A stretch of 64,000 bases of DNA from Permianibacter sp046297695 (GTDB lineage Bacteria > Pseudomonadota > Gammaproteobacteria > Enterobacterales > Permianibacteraceae): assembly GCA_046297695.1 (NCBI GenBank), contig JBKBHF010000015.1, forward strand, positions 1 to 64,000, in the 5' to 3' direction. The notes below the pieces were generated by a model. That model did no database searches. It was not told where the DNA came from and saw nothing but the letters and a program-made list of their open reading frames with translations. This document shows positions 44,721-54,133 of this stretch, in pieces. Position 1 is the stretch's first letter. The number at the start of each line of letters is the position of its first letter. The translations under genes were made by a program, and so were the position numbers.

Positions 44721-46690
44721 GCTTTCGCCCCTTCGGCCGCGACTTTTACTTCCTGCTGCTTGACCGCGACGCGGTAACGCCGGTCGGTTGCGGCCAGAAT
44801 GCCGCCGATGGACATCAACACACCACCCAGCCAGATCCAGCGCACAAACGGCTTGTAATACACCCGTATGGCCCATGCTTCGTTGTCGAGCGGCTCGCCC
44901 ATCGCGATATACAGATCGCGCGTCAAGCCCGGATCGATGGCGGCTTCCGTCATGCTCTGCCGCGACGCCGTGTAGGTGCGTTTTTCCGGCCGCAGCCGGG
45001 CAATGACGGTGTTACCTTCACGCACTTCAAAAATTGCGCGGGTCGAGTGGTAGTTGGGGCCGTCAATGTCACGCAACCGCTGGAACCGGAATTGATAAGG
45101 ACCGATATCCACCGAGTCGCCCGGCGCCAAGCGCAGATCGCGCTCAACGCTGTACAGACTGCTGAGCACGACCCCCACCGTCACCACCGCGACGCCAGCG
45201 TGTGCCAGTACCATGCCCCACCACGCGCGCGGCTGCTGGCCAATGCTGGCCACTTTCGAGCGTTTGTTGCGCAGCCGCTGGCCGAGATCGCGAACCAGCG
45301 ACAGCACAATCCACAACGCCAGCGCGAGTGCCAACACTGCCGAGGCATGGAAGCGCTCTGCCAGTTGCAGCAACGCCAAGGCACCGGCGACCGCAGCCAG
45401 CAGCCACGGCAACAGCGATTTCAGCTGGGCACGGCCATCATCGCTGCGCCAGCGCAGCTGCGGACCAAAACCGAGCAGCACCAGCAGCGGCAGCATGAAC
45501 AGCGTGAACATGAAATCGAAGTACGGCGGTCCGACCGAAATCTTGCCGAGATTCAGTGCATCGACAATCAGCGGCTGCAGCGTGCCGAGCAACACCATCA
45601 AGGTGGTGATGGCGAGCAGCACGTTATTGCCGAGCAAGGCCATTTCACGCGACACCAGACTGTATTCCACCTGGCTGCGAATATCGGCCGCCCGCATGGC
45701 AAACAGCAGCAGTGAACCGCCGATCACCACGGCGAGAAACGCCAGAATGAACATGCCGCGCTCTGGATCGGATGCGAAGGCATGCACCGAGGTCAGCACC
45801 CCGGAGCGCACCAGGAAGGTACCAAGCAGACTCAAGCTGAATGCACAGATCGCCAGCAGCACCGTCCAGGCTTTGAAACCATCACGTTTTTCCGTGACTG
45901 CCAGCGAATGCATCAGTGCCGTGCCGGCAAGCCACGGCATGAACGAGGCATTCTCGACCGGATCCCAGAACCACCAACCGCCCCAGCCAAGTTCGTAATA
46001 GGCCCACCACGATCCGAGCGTGATGCCGGCGGTGAGATAGATCCAGGCCCAGGTTGTCCACGGTCGCGACCAGCGCGCCCAGGCACTGTCGAGTTTGCCA
46101 CCGAGCAAGGCGGCTATGGCGAAGGCGAACGCCACCGAGAAACCGACATAGCCCATGTACAACATCGGCGGATGCACAATCAAACCGAAATCCTGCAGCA
46201 GCGGATTCAGATCGCGACCCTCGACCGGAAACATCGGCAGGGTGCGTTCGAACGGATTCGACGTGAACAGCATGAAGCTCAGAAAACCGATCGCGATGAT
46301 GCCCATCACCGACAGCACGCGGGCACCGAGCACGAGTGGCAACTGTGCGCTCTTGCGCGCGACTGCATAAGTCCAACCAGCCAGCACCAAAGCCCACAGC
46401 AACAACGAGCCTTCATGGGCGCCCCAGACCGCTGACAGCCGGTAGTACAACGGCAGCCGTGAATTGGAGTTGTTGGCGACGTACTGCACAGTGAAATCGT
46501 TGCTGGCAAAGGCATACGACAAGCAAGCAAAACTCAGCAACAGCAGCGCAAACTGCAGATAGGCCGCCGGCTTGCCAATGCGCATCCAACCGACATCGCC
46601 ACGGTAACTGCCGATCAGCGGCACCGAGGCCTGCACCACAGCAATCAGCAGCGCCAGAATCAGCGCAAAGTGACCCAGCTCGGGAATCAT
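44717..46690 (-). CDS. ccmF: Haem lyase subunit CcmF
   Basis: Large inner-membrane protein, 657 residues, about 15 membrane helices. With CcmH/I it attaches haem to apocytochrome c. The tryptophan-rich WWD domain is present (WGGWWFWDPVENASFMPWL, about residue 230), as are AVWGAHEGSLLLWAL, PPMLYMGYVGFSVAFAFA and conserved histidines in GTALMHSLAVTEKR. It overlaps ccmE and ccmG by 4 bp. Confidence 0.97.
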   Translation of the reverse strand: MIPELGHFALILALLIAVVQASVPLIGSYRGDVGWMRIGKPAAYLQFALLLLSFACLSYAFASNDFTVQYVANNSNSRLPLYYRLSAVWGAHEGSLLLWALVLAGWTYAVARKSAQLPLVLGARVLSVMGIIAIGFLSFMLFTSNPFERTLPMFPVEGRDLNPLLQDFGLIVHPPMLYMGYVGFSVAFAFAIAALLGGKLDSAWARWSRPWTTWAWIYLTAGITLGSWWAYYELGWGGWWFWDPVENASFMPWLAGTALMHSLAVTEKRDGFKAWTVLLAICAFSLSLLGTFLVRSGVLTSVHAFASDPERGMFILAFLAVVIGGSLLLFAMRAADIRSQVEYSLVSREMALLGNNVLLAITTLMVLLGTLQPLIVDALNLGKISVGPPYFDFMFTLFMLPLLVLLGFGPQLRWRSDDGRAQLKSLLPWLLAAVAGALALLQLAERFHASAVLALALALWIVLSLVRDLGQRLRNKRSKVASIGQQPRAWWGMVLAHAGVAVVTVGVVLSSLYSVERDLRLAPGDSVDIGPYQFRFQRLRDIDGPNYHSTRAIFEVREGNTVIARLRPEKRTYTASRQSMTEAAIDPGLTRDLYIAMGEPLDNEAWAIRVYYKPFVRWIWLGGVLMSIGGILAATDRRYRVAVKQQEVKVAAEGAKA

Positions 46691-47250
46691 GGTGTGTATC
46701 CTTGCGTCGGCGCCGATTCGCCAGTCGGTGTGCTGCTGCTTTCACTCGACGCCGCAGCGGCGGCCGCCTCGGCTGCACGCTGCTGCTGCAATTTGGCCTT
46801 GGCGCGGTCCTCGGCTTCCTTGATGGCCGCAGCGACTTCCGGCGACATGTAGTTCTCATCGTGCTTGGCGAGGATCTGGCTGGCTTGCACGGTGTTGTCC
46901 GCGCTCAGTTTGCCGATCCCGATGATGCCCTGCCCTTCCCGGAACAGATCCGGCAGGATGCCTTCATAGAACACGGTGACTTCACTTTCGGTATCCGACA
47001 GTTTGAATTCCACTTTCAGTGAGCTCGGATCACGCTTGACGCTGCCCTTGACGACCAGCCCACCGATATTGATGGTCTTGTCCAAGCCGGCTTGCTGCAA
47101 GGCCTCACCGCTGACGATTTGGGTCGGGGTGTAGAAAAAGTTGATGTTCTGGCGCATCGCATACAACACCAGCGCCAAGCCGATGGCCACCGCCAAGACG
47201 CTGCCCAGCACCAGAAACAACCGACGCTTACGTTCCGGTTTCATCGACAT
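46687..47250 (-). CDS. ccmE: Haem chaperone CcmE
   Basis: Periplasmic haem chaperone with an N-terminal anchor, 187 residues. Haem is bound covalently by the His in ILAKHDENYMSPEV (about residue 130). A beta-barrel core (VVKGSVKRDPSSLKVEFKLS) precedes it, and an Ala/Gln/Ser-rich tail follows. I prefer the ATG at 47250 because GGAG lies 6 bases upstream. It follows ccmD directly and overlaps ccmF by 4 bp. Confidence 0.95.
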   Translation of the reverse strand: MSMKPERKRRLFLVLGSVLAVAIGLALVLYAMRQNINFFYTPTQIVSGEALQQAGLDKTINIGGLVVKGSVKRDPSSLKVEFKLSDTESEVTVFYEGILPDLFREGQGIIGIGKLSADNTVQASQILAKHDENYMSPEVAAAIKEAEDRAKAKLQQQRAAEAAAAAASSESSSTPTGESAPTQGYTP

Positions 47251-47253
47251 CAC

Positions 47254-47481
47254 TCACTCCAGACTGGCTTTCGGTTGACGGGCGGCCGACTCGGCTTGCG
47301 CATCCAGCTGTTCACGACGATAAAACGCCTGCAAACGGCTGCGCAGCCGGCGACGACGCCAACCGGGTTCCAGCAGCAAGAACAAAAACACCAACAGGCC
47401 GACACCGTAGGCCAGCCAGACATAGAATCCGTGCGTTCCCATCGCCAGGAACTCTGCGAAGCTGTTGAACTCGCTGCTCAT
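47254..47481 (-). CDS. ccmD: Haem exporter accessory protein CcmD
   Basis: A small 75-residue membrane protein that helps release holo-CcmE from CcmABC. The conserved N-terminal FAEFLAMGTHGFYVWLAYGV runs into the single membrane helix, followed by a basic cytoplasmic tail (WRRRRLRSRL). The ATG at 47481 overlaps the ccmC stop by 4 bp, which fixes the start. Confidence 0.9.
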   Translation of the reverse strand: MSSEFNSFAEFLAMGTHGFYVWLAYGVGLLVFLFLLLEPGWRRRRLRSRLQAFYRREQLDAQAESAARQPKASLE

Positions 47482-48215
47482 TTGACCAACTCCCGAACCC
47501 AGCTCGCCTGCCGCTCGCGCCACAGCACCTCATTGCGCGCGCGCCGGAACAGCAGCCCGAAAAACAGCAGGAAGTGCGCGGCGATCATGACCAGCAATGC
47601 GATCAGCATTTCACTGTCGATGGTCGGTTTGCTGAGCCGCGAAATGGTCGCGCCCTGATGCAGCGTGTACCACCAGTCGACCGAGAAGTGGATGATCGGC
47701 ACATTGATGACACCGACCATGGCGAGCACACCCGCCGCGCGATCGCCGGTCTGGATGTCATCAAAAGCATGGCGCAAGGCCATGAAACCAAAATACAGGA
47801 ACAGCAGGATCAGCTCGGAGGTAATGCGGGCATCCCAGACCCACCAGGTATTCCAGGTCGGCTTGCCCCACACCGCGCCGGTGAACAAGGCCAGGAACGT
47901 GAAGCAAGCACCGATCGGCGCCGCTGCCGCCGCCAGTGCTGGCGCGAATTTCATCTTCCAGATGTAACCAATCGCCGAGGCCGATGCCATCAGCACATAA
48001 ATGAACATCGACAGAAAGGCGGCCGGCACATGCAGATACATGATCCGGACCGAATGGCCTTGCTGATAATCCGGCGGCGAAATGTAAAGCCCTTGCACCA
48101 GACCGTAAGCGAACAGCAACGCCGACAAACCGAACAGCCATGGCAGCCAGCGTCCGCTGATGTCATAAAACCACTTGGGTGAGCCCCATTTGTGAAACCA
48201 GGTCCAAGTCCCCAT
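47478..48215 (-). CDS. ccmC: Haem transporter subunit CcmC
   Basis: A 245-residue inner-membrane protein with six helices that loads haem on CcmE. The WWD motif is WGKPTWNTWWVWDARITSEL; the flanking ligand histidines are in MYLHVPAAFLSMF and NVPIIHFSVDWW. It is separated from ccmB by 61 bp, the largest gap inside the operon. Confidence 0.97.
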   Translation of the reverse strand: MGTWTWFHKWGSPKWFYDISGRWLPWLFGLSALLFAYGLVQGLYISPPDYQQGHSVRIMYLHVPAAFLSMFIYVLMASASAIGYIWKMKFAPALAAAAAPIGACFTFLALFTGAVWGKPTWNTWWVWDARITSELILLFLYFGFMALRHAFDDIQTGDRAAGVLAMVGVINVPIIHFSVDWWYTLHQGATISRLSKPTIDSEMLIALLVMIAAHFLLFFGLLFRRARNEVLWRERQASWVRELVK

Positions 48216-48276
48216 ACCGTTCTCTTGTTACGCCAACCGCAGCACCGTGCACGCGGCCTTCCGTGAATGAAATGGT

Positions 48277-48939
48277 TCAGCTGCTGATGGACACTTTCAA
48301 CGCCGCGCCGGCGGCCGCCGGTGCCAGCGCCAGCGTGAACATCAACAACGCGCCCATGAATGCCAACTGGCCGTTATACGGCAAACCCTGGCTGGCGGAC
48401 GTCACCGCGCTGGCGCCAAAAATCAGCACCGGGATCAGCAGTGGCAATACCAACAAGGCCAGCAAAATCGCACCGCGCCGCAGGCCGACAGTAAGACTCA
48501 TGCCGACACTGCCAATCAGACAGAACACGGGCGTGCCGAGCAGCAAACTCGCCATCAACGCCGGCCAGGCATCGACCGGAAGCGCCAGGGTCAAGGCCAG
48601 CAAAGGCGACAACAGCAGCAGCGGCAGACCGCACAACAGCCATTGCGCGAGCGCCTTGCTGAGCGCGATCAGCGCCGGTGACTGACTGACCAGCAGCAGC
48701 TGTTCCAGACTGCCGTCTTCGAAATCACCGCGATAAAACAGTTCCAGCGTCAGCATGTTGGCAAACAGCGCCGCCACCCACAGCACACCCGGCGCGATCT
48801 TGGCGAGATCCGCGGGTTCCGGCGACACCGCGAACGGAAACAGCGAGACCACCAGCAGGAAAAACACCAACGGGTTGGCAAGCTCGGCCGGGCGCCGCCA
48901 TGCCAGTTTCAATTCACGCTGCAACAGAACGTTCAGCAT
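48277..48939 (-). CDS. ccmB: Haem ABC exporter permease CcmB
   Basis: A 220-residue permease with six hydrophobic segments. The family blocks are visible: LQRELKLAWRRPAELANPLVFF near the start, LFYRGDFEDGSLEQLLLVSQSP, and LLVLPLLIPVLIFGASAV. It works with CcmA and CcmC to deliver haem. Its start overlaps the ccmA end by 7 bp. Confidence 0.95.
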   Translation of the reverse strand: MLNVLLQRELKLAWRRPAELANPLVFFLLVVSLFPFAVSPEPADLAKIAPGVLWVAALFANMLTLELFYRGDFEDGSLEQLLLVSQSPALIALSKALAQWLLCGLPLLLLSPLLALTLALPVDAWPALMASLLLGTPVFCLIGSVGMSLTVGLRRGAILLALLVLPLLIPVLIFGASAVTSASQGLPYNGQLAFMGALLMFTLALAPAAAGAALKVSISS

Positions 48940-49574
48940 GCGCGCACTCCCAGCACCAGTTCGCGCAACGGGGGGGTCGTGGCAACCGGTTGATGGCTGG
49001 TCAGCAGCACGCTGCCGCCGTCACTAATAAAGGATTCGATACGACGGCAGAGCCAGGCGGCGGCTTTGACGTCGAGCGCGGCAAACGGTTCATCCAGCAG
49101 CCAAAGCCCTGCCGGTTCGAGCAACAGGCGAGCAAGGCCGACCCGACGTTTCTGGCCAGCCGAGAGGCTGCCGACCCGGGCATCGAAATAGCGACCAATG
49201 CCGACGGCCTGCAATGCGTCATCCAAAGAACAGAGCGCCGATTGCCCGCTCAGCCGGAGCAGGAACTGGAGGTTTTCTTCCACCGTCAGTTCCGGCTTCA
49301 ACCCCAGCGCGTGACCGAGATAAATGCTGCGGCAACCGGGTGCAAGGCTGTAGCTGCCGGCCGCGGCCGGCGCCAAGCCAGCCAGTACCCGCAGCAGACT
49401 GGTTTTGCCGGCACCGTTGGCGCCGAGCAAATGAACGCCCTCACCGCTGTGCACAGCGAATGAAAAGGCGGAGATGAGTTCGCGATCGCCACGCTGCACC
49501 GACAGCGCCTCGACCTGCAGGCGAACGCTGGCAGCCGGGACGACAGGCTGGGAAAGCACGGCCGAATCCGTCAT
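48933..49574 (-). CDS. ccmA: Haem ABC exporter ATP-binding subunit CcmA
   Basis: A 213-residue ABC ATPase with Walker A GANGAGKTSLLR, signature LSAGQKRRVGLARLLL, Walker B LWLLDEPFAALD and the switch His in LLTSHQP. It drives release of haem-loaded CcmE. It overlaps mogA upstream (ATGA, 49571-49574) and ccmB downstream. Confidence 0.96.
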   Translation of the reverse strand: MTDSAVLSQPVVPAASVRLQVEALSVQRGDRELISAFSFAVHSGEGVHLLGANGAGKTSLLRVLAGLAPAAAGSYSLAPGCRSIYLGHALGLKPELTVEENLQFLLRLSGQSALCSLDDALQAVGIGRYFDARVGSLSAGQKRRVGLARLLLEPAGLWLLDEPFAALDVKAAAWLCRRIESFISDGGSVLLTSHQPVATTPPLRELVLGVRAC

Positions 49575-50152
49575 GAAGAGGCCGGCCGAAACGCTTTGAT
49601 CACGTCTGGATGCGTTTCCAGATACGGGCCACCGATGAGATCAATGCAGTACGGCACCGCCGGCATCACGGCTTCCAGGCAATCGCGGATGGCAGACGGC
49701 TTGCCCGGCAGGTTGATAATCAGGCAGCGCTCGGACGTACCGGCCAGCTGGCGCGACAGGATCGCCGTCGGCACCTTCTGCAGACTGACCGCCCGCATCA
49801 ATTCGCCGAAGCCATCGAGAATGCGCTCGCAGACGTCACGGGTCGCTTCCGGCGTGACATCGCGCGGTGCCGGGCCGGTGCCGCCGGTGGTGACAATCAG
49901 ACAGCAGCCCTGGTCACGCAAGTCACGCAAGGTGACGGCGATCAGGTCGCGTTCGTCCGGAATGACGCGTGGCAGCGGCTCAAATGGCGTTTTCAGCATC
50001 CGCTGCAATTCGGCGAGGATGGCGGGGCCACCTTTGTCTTCATACTCGCCCCGGCTGGCCCGATCGGAAACCGTGACCACACCAATACGAACGGCAGCCG
50101 ATACGACGGGGGCTGACTGGACGGACGCACTCACGCGTGAAACTCCGGACAA
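49571..50152 (-). CDS. mogA: Molybdopterin adenylyltransferase MogA-like protein
   Basis: Adenylates molybdopterin before molybdenum insertion. The 193 residues contain IGVVTVSDRASRGEYEDKGG, LIVTTGGTGPAPRDVTPEAT (MPT-binding) and NLPGKPSAIRDCLEAVMPAVP. It has a 20-residue N-terminal extension before the core. It overlaps ccmA by 4 bp and is the first gene of the ccm transcript, an uncommon link between molybdenum cofactor and cytochrome c assembly. Confidence 0.93.
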   Translation of the reverse strand: MSGVSRVSASVQSAPVVSAAVRIGVVTVSDRASRGEYEDKGGPAILAELQRMLKTPFEPLPRVIPDERDLIAVTLRDLRDQGCCLIVTTGGTGPAPRDVTPEATRDVCERILDGFGELMRAVSLQKVPTAILSRQLAGTSERCLIINLPGKPSAIRDCLEAVMPAVPYCIDLIGGPYLETHPDVIKAFRPASS

Positions 50153-50285
50153 GGGCGACGGGAAATCGGCGCCTATAATACCAGCGTGTCACCGCCACGC
50201 GGTCCCGATCTGGATCAATTGCCCGACCGGTTTGTCCGCTTGCTGATTTGATCACAACCAATACCGCGAGCTGACGATCACCACC

Positions 50286-51707
50286 ATGGTCCTGCCCACC
50301 CTGCCCCTGTCCCCCACCGTCGCGGTCACGGTGTCGGACCTGCGCAGCCTGCGCCAGCTGGCGGAATCCGGCCAGCTGAAAACCTGGCAGGCAGGCGCCA
50401 TCCTCGATGTCGTGGTCAATCGCCGCGACGGGAATCTGCTTGTATTGACCAGCAAACAGGGCCCGATCAGCCTGCCGGTGCCGGCCGACCGGCCGTTTCC
50501 GCCGGGCACGGCACTGCAGCTGCAGATCCTGGCACTGGCACCACTACAGGTTCAGCTCCGGCCGGCCAACCCGTTGGCGTCGCCAGCGGCGCCTTCAACT
50601 AGTACCGGCCTGTTATCGGTGGCAAGTGCGAGCGCTGTCCTGGCCGGAACCGCAGCGGCGAGCGCCGGTCCGGCGGGCACAAGGCCTGCCTTGCCGGCGG
50701 CTACCTTGGCAGCCCCGCCGGAACCCGAGCCGGTTTTGCGCCTTTTGCAGGAACACTTGCGCAACGTGCTCCAACCGGGGCTCAGCGAGGCCACGCCAAG
50801 TCGGCAAGCCGCATTGACGCAGCCGCTCGTCGAGTGGCTGAGCCGCGTCAGCAACTGGCAATCATCGGCCGAGCTGGAATCAATGCCAGCGAACTCGCTG
50901 CCCGCGTTGGCGTGGCAACTGTTGCAGTCGCTCCCCCCGGCCGACCAGGCTGGCGAGCCGGATGCACTCGAACCGCTGCTGCGGCAGGTACTGTTCGGCC
51001 AGCCACCGGCCGCCAGCTCAGCCAATGCCGCCCGACCAACAGACAACGACTGGCTCGGCGCGCTGCTCAAGCTGTTGCAGGCGGCATCGGCAGCAACGGC
51101 ATCACCGGCACAAGCGGCCAAAACGGCCGCAGCCATGCTGCCGGCCGGGCCCGGTCCGGCCATGACCAGCGGCGCCGAGCCGCTGAACAAGACCGCTGAT
51201 CGCCGTGGCGCCGAACCGCCGCCGCAAGGCGCCGCGCTGCCCTTACCGGGCGACGATGTGCTTGAGGAACTGGCCAGCCTGCTCGGCCGCCAGCAGCAAC
51301 AGTGGTTGAACAACGTCCAGCAGGATGGCCGCCAGCAGCCGCTGTACGCCGAACTGCTGCTCCGCCAGCAAGAGCGGCTCGACCGTGTCGAAATCAGTGT
51401 CCGGGCCGACCGCGACACGGATGCCGAAGCCGCCAGTGCGACACCGCATCATGTCGTCCGTCTGCGCTTCGACCTGCCCGGTCTCGGCATCTGCCAGTTC
51501 CTGCTCGATCTGCGTCAAGATGACCTGCAACTGCATTTCTACAGCGAAGATGCCGGCGCAGCCGCGGCTTTTGAACAACATCTGGACTGGCTCGCCCGCC
51601 AGTTGGCCGCCGATGGCGTGCAACTGAGCAGCGCCGCCAGCCATACCGTTGCCCAACTGCCCAGCTTGCAACCGATGGCCGAGCGAGGTCTGCATGTCCG
51701 GGTCTGA
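50286..51707 (+). CDS. FliK-like flagellar hook-length control protein
   Basis: A 473-residue protein with an Ala/Pro/Gln-rich middle and a compact C-terminal domain (about 365-460: RLDRVEISVRADRD, VVRLRFDLPGLGICQFLLDL, LQLHFYSEDAGAAAAFEQHL). That arrangement is typical of FliK/Flg_hook proteins, which measure hook length and switch export specificity by touching FlhB. The downstream gene encodes an FlhB C-terminal-like protein and overlaps it by 14 bp, which supports this role. No other flagellar genes are nearby. Confidence 0.78.
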   Translation: MVLPTLPLSPTVAVTVSDLRSLRQLAESGQLKTWQAGAILDVVVNRRDGNLLVLTSKQGPISLPVPADRPFPPGTALQLQILALAPLQVQLRPANPLASPAAPSTSTGLLSVASASAVLAGTAAASAGPAGTRPALPAATLAAPPEPEPVLRLLQEHLRNVLQPGLSEATPSRQAALTQPLVEWLSRVSNWQSSAELESMPANSLPALAWQLLQSLPPADQAGEPDALEPLLRQVLFGQPPAASSANAARPTDNDWLGALLKLLQAASAATASPAQAAKTAAAMLPAGPGPAMTSGAEPLNKTADRRGAEPPPQGAALPLPGDDVLEELASLLGRQQQQWLNNVQQDGRQQPLYAELLLRQQERLDRVEISVRADRDTDAEAASATPHHVVRLRFDLPGLGICQFLLDLRQDDLQLHFYSEDAGAAAAFEQHLDWLARQLAADGVQLSSAASHTVAQLPSLQPMAERGLHVRV

Positions 51708-52005
51708 GAACCAGCACGATCAGCCAACGCCGCGCACCGCAGCAGCGCTGCAATACGACGGCGAGCAAGCGCCTCGATTGGTCGCCAAAGGGCGCGGCGA
51801 ACTGGCCGAGCAGATCATTGCGCTGGCCGAGCAGCACGGCGTCTACCTGCACGAAGACCCGTCACTGGCGCAGGCACTGCAAAACCTGCAGCTGAATCAG
51901 GAAATTCCGCGCAACTTGTATATCGCCATCGCCCGGGTGATTGCCTTTGCCTACTATCTGGATGGCCGGATGCCCGGGCAACCGAAGTCCGGCAGTTGGG
52001 AATGA
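51694..52005 (+). CDS. FlhB cytoplasmic-domain homologue (FlhX-like)
   Basis: A 103-residue protein that corresponds to the C-terminal cytoplasmic part of FlhB: AALQYDGEQAPRLVAKGRGE, then YLHEDPSLAQALQNLQLNQE and IPRNLYIAIARVIAFAYYL. It lacks the membrane domain and the NPTH self-cleavage motif. Such stand-alone FlhB-like proteins occur in many flagellated bacteria and may substitute for the cleaved C-terminus. The start at 51694 lies inside the fliK-like gene. Confidence 0.88.
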   Translation: MSGSENQHDQPTPRTAAALQYDGEQAPRLVAKGRGELAEQIIALAEQHGVYLHEDPSLAQALQNLQLNQEIPRNLYIAIARVIAFAYYLDGRMPGQPKSGSWE

Positions 52006-52105
52006 AGCAGTCGGAGTTTGCGCTGCGCCATTTGTGACGCACTTGTCAATATTACAGTTTGCTGACGGCATCCCGTAAAATGCGCCGTCCCTCAAGGAGG
52101 CAGTC

Positions 52106-52783
52106 ATGCCGACCAATCCCCTACTCGATATTTTCGGTCGTTCCCCGGTGAAGCCCATGCAGGAACACATGGAGAAAATCCATGCCTGCGTCAGTGCGCT
52201 CGCCGAATTCATTGATGCAGTTTTTGCCGAAGACTGGCCACGCGCCACAGAAGCCCGCACCCGCATCGCCCAGCTGGAAAGCGATGCCGGCAAAATCAAA
52301 CGCGACATCCGTCTGCATCTGCCCAAAAGCTTGTTCCTGGCAATGGATCGTTCCGATCTGCTGGAACTGCTGTCGATGCAAGACCGTATCGCCAGCCGCG
52401 CCAAAGATATCTCCGGCCTGATCCTCGGCCGCAAGATGGTGTTCCCGGCCAATATCCAGTCGCTGTATCGGCAATTCCTGGAGCGCTCGATCGGCGCCTC
52501 CAAGCAAGCGCTGAAAGCCATTCACGAACTCGACGAGCTGGTGGAAACCGGCTTCCGTGGCCGCGAAGTCGCGCTGGTGGAAGCGATGATCGATGAGCTC
52601 GGTCAGATCGAGCAGGAAACCGATGACTTGCAAGTGAAAGTCCGGGCGGCCCTGTTTGAAGTCGAGAAAACCATGAACCCGATCGATGCGATGTTCCTGT
52701 ACCGCATCCTCGACTGGACCGGCGATCTTGCCGACCGTTCGCTGTCGGTTGGCAACCGGCTCGAAATTCTCGTCGCCCAATAA
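52106..52783 (+). CDS. DUF47 family (PhoU-like) phosphate regulator
   Basis: A 225-residue all-helical PhoU-like protein of the TIGR00153 type (LLDIFGRSPVKPMQEHMEKI, HLPKSLFLAMDRSDLLELLS, QDRIASRAKDISGLI, DLADRSLSVGNRLEIL). These are encoded next to Pit transporters and are thought to control them. CAAGGAGGCAG lies just before the ATG. The Pit gene follows after 18 bp. Confidence 0.93.
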   Translation: MPTNPLLDIFGRSPVKPMQEHMEKIHACVSALAEFIDAVFAEDWPRATEARTRIAQLESDAGKIKRDIRLHLPKSLFLAMDRSDLLELLSMQDRIASRAKDISGLILGRKMVFPANIQSLYRQFLERSIGASKQALKAIHELDELVETGFRGREVALVEAMIDELGQIEQETDDLQVKVRAALFEVEKTMNPIDAMFLYRILDWTGDLADRSLSVGNRLEILVAQ

Positions 52784-52801
52784 CACGAGCGAGTCCGACA
52801 C

Positions 52802-54070
52802 GTGAATATCATCATTGAACAGCACGCCACGATCCTGCTGATCCTAGCTTGTGCATTCGGCCTTTTCATGGCCTGGGGCATTGGTGCCAACGACGTTTCC
52901 AACGCGATGGGCACCTCGGTTGGATCGAAAGCGCTGACCATCAAGCAAGCGATCCTTGTTGCGGCGGTATTTGAATTCGCCGGAGCCTACCTCGCCGGTG
53001 GCGAAGTCACCAGCACCATTCGTGACGGCATTGTCGATGCCGAAGCGTTTGCCGGCAAAGGCGAACTATTGGCCTTTGGCATGATCGGCTCCCTGCTGGC
53101 CGCCGGCACCTGGCTGCTGATCGCGACCACTCGTGGCTGGCCGGTATCGACCACCCACTCCATCGTCGGCGCGATTGCCGGCTTCGCGGCCGTTGGCGTT
53201 GGCATGGACGCGGTCGAATGGGGCAAGTTCGGCACCATTGTGATCAGCTGGATCACCTCGCCGTTGTTGTCAGCCACCATCGCGTTCCTGATTTTCCGCA
53301 GCGTACAAGCCCTTATCCTGGATCAAGAACATCCGTTTGAACGCGCCAAGAAATTTGTGCCGTTCTACATGTTTGCGGTCGGCTTCATCATGTCCTACGT
53401 GACGATGACCAAGGGTCTCAAGCACATCGGCCTGCCGCTCAACCAATGGCAATCCATTGCCCTTGCGGCCGTGATCGGCTTGGTCGTCATGGGCGTCGGC
53501 ACCCTGCTGCTTCGCCGCATCAAACTCGACCCGGCGTCGGACGCGCATTTCCATTTCGCCAGCGTTGAACGCGTGTTTTCCGTGCTGATGATTTTCTCCG
53601 CCTGCGCAATGGCGTTTGCCCACGGCTCGAATGACGTCGCCAACGCCATCGGCCCGATCGCGGCAGTTGTCGGCGTGGTGCAGACCGGTGGCGTCATCAT
53701 GGCCAAATCGAGTCTACCAAGCTGGATCTTGCTGCTCGGCGCCGTCGGTATCGTCATCGGTCTCGCCACTTACGGCTACAAAGTCATTGCCACCATCGGT
53801 GACAAGATCACCGAGCTGACCCCGACCCGCGGTTTCTCGGCGGAATTTTCCACCGCCACCGCTGTCGTCGTTGCCTCCGGTCTCGGCATGCCGATCTCGA
53901 CCACTCACACACTGGTAGGTGCCGTCGTCGGCGTCGGCCTCGCCCGTGGTATCGGCGCCCTGAATCTGCACGTCGTGCGCAACATCTTCATGTCCTGGCT
54001 CATCACCGTTCCAGCCGGCGCCGGGCTTTCTATCCTGTTCTTCCTGATCATGCGTGCGCTGTTTACTTGA
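52802..54070 (+). CDS. pit: Inorganic phosphate transporter, Pit family
   Basis: A 422-residue inner-membrane symporter with about ten helices. The duplicated Pit signatures are both visible: GANDVSNAMGTSVGS with PVSTTHSIVGAIAGF in the N-terminal half, and HGSNDVANAIGPIAAV with PISTTHTLVGAVVGVGLARG in the C-terminal half. It moves metal-phosphate with protons. The start is GTG at 52802. It is in an operon with the DUF47 protein and ends in a strong terminator. Confidence 0.96.
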   Translation: MNIIIEQHATILLILACAFGLFMAWGIGANDVSNAMGTSVGSKALTIKQAILVAAVFEFAGAYLAGGEVTSTIRDGIVDAEAFAGKGELLAFGMIGSLLAAGTWLLIATTRGWPVSTTHSIVGAIAGFAAVGVGMDAVEWGKFGTIVISWITSPLLSATIAFLIFRSVQALILDQEHPFERAKKFVPFYMFAVGFIMSYVTMTKGLKHIGLPLNQWQSIALAAVIGLVVMGVGTLLLRRIKLDPASDAHFHFASVERVFSVLMIFSACAMAFAHGSNDVANAIGPIAAVVGVVQTGGVIMAKSSLPSWILLLGAVGIVIGLATYGYKVIATIGDKITELTPTRGFSAEFSTATAVVVASGLGMPISTTHTLVGAVVGVGLARGIGALNLHVVRNIFMSWLITVPAGAGLSILFFLIMRALFT

Positions 54071-54082
54071 ACGCATAACAAT

Positions 54083-54113
54083 AAAAAAAGGCCGCAAGCA
54101 TGCGGCCTTTTTT
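54083..54113. terminator. Bidirectional intrinsic terminator
   Basis: AAAAAAGGCCGCA and TGCGGCCTTTTTT form a 13-bp stem with an AGCA loop. It ends pit (+) and is placed to end the hlyD-like gene (-) as well. Confidence 0.92.
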
Positions 54114-54133
54114 ATCACATATAGAAACGTGGA

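Noticed and set aside
50174..50179. TATAAT as promoter for the fliK-like or mogA gene
   Set aside because: A perfect -10 hexamer, but no acceptable -35 was found at 16-18 bp on either strand.
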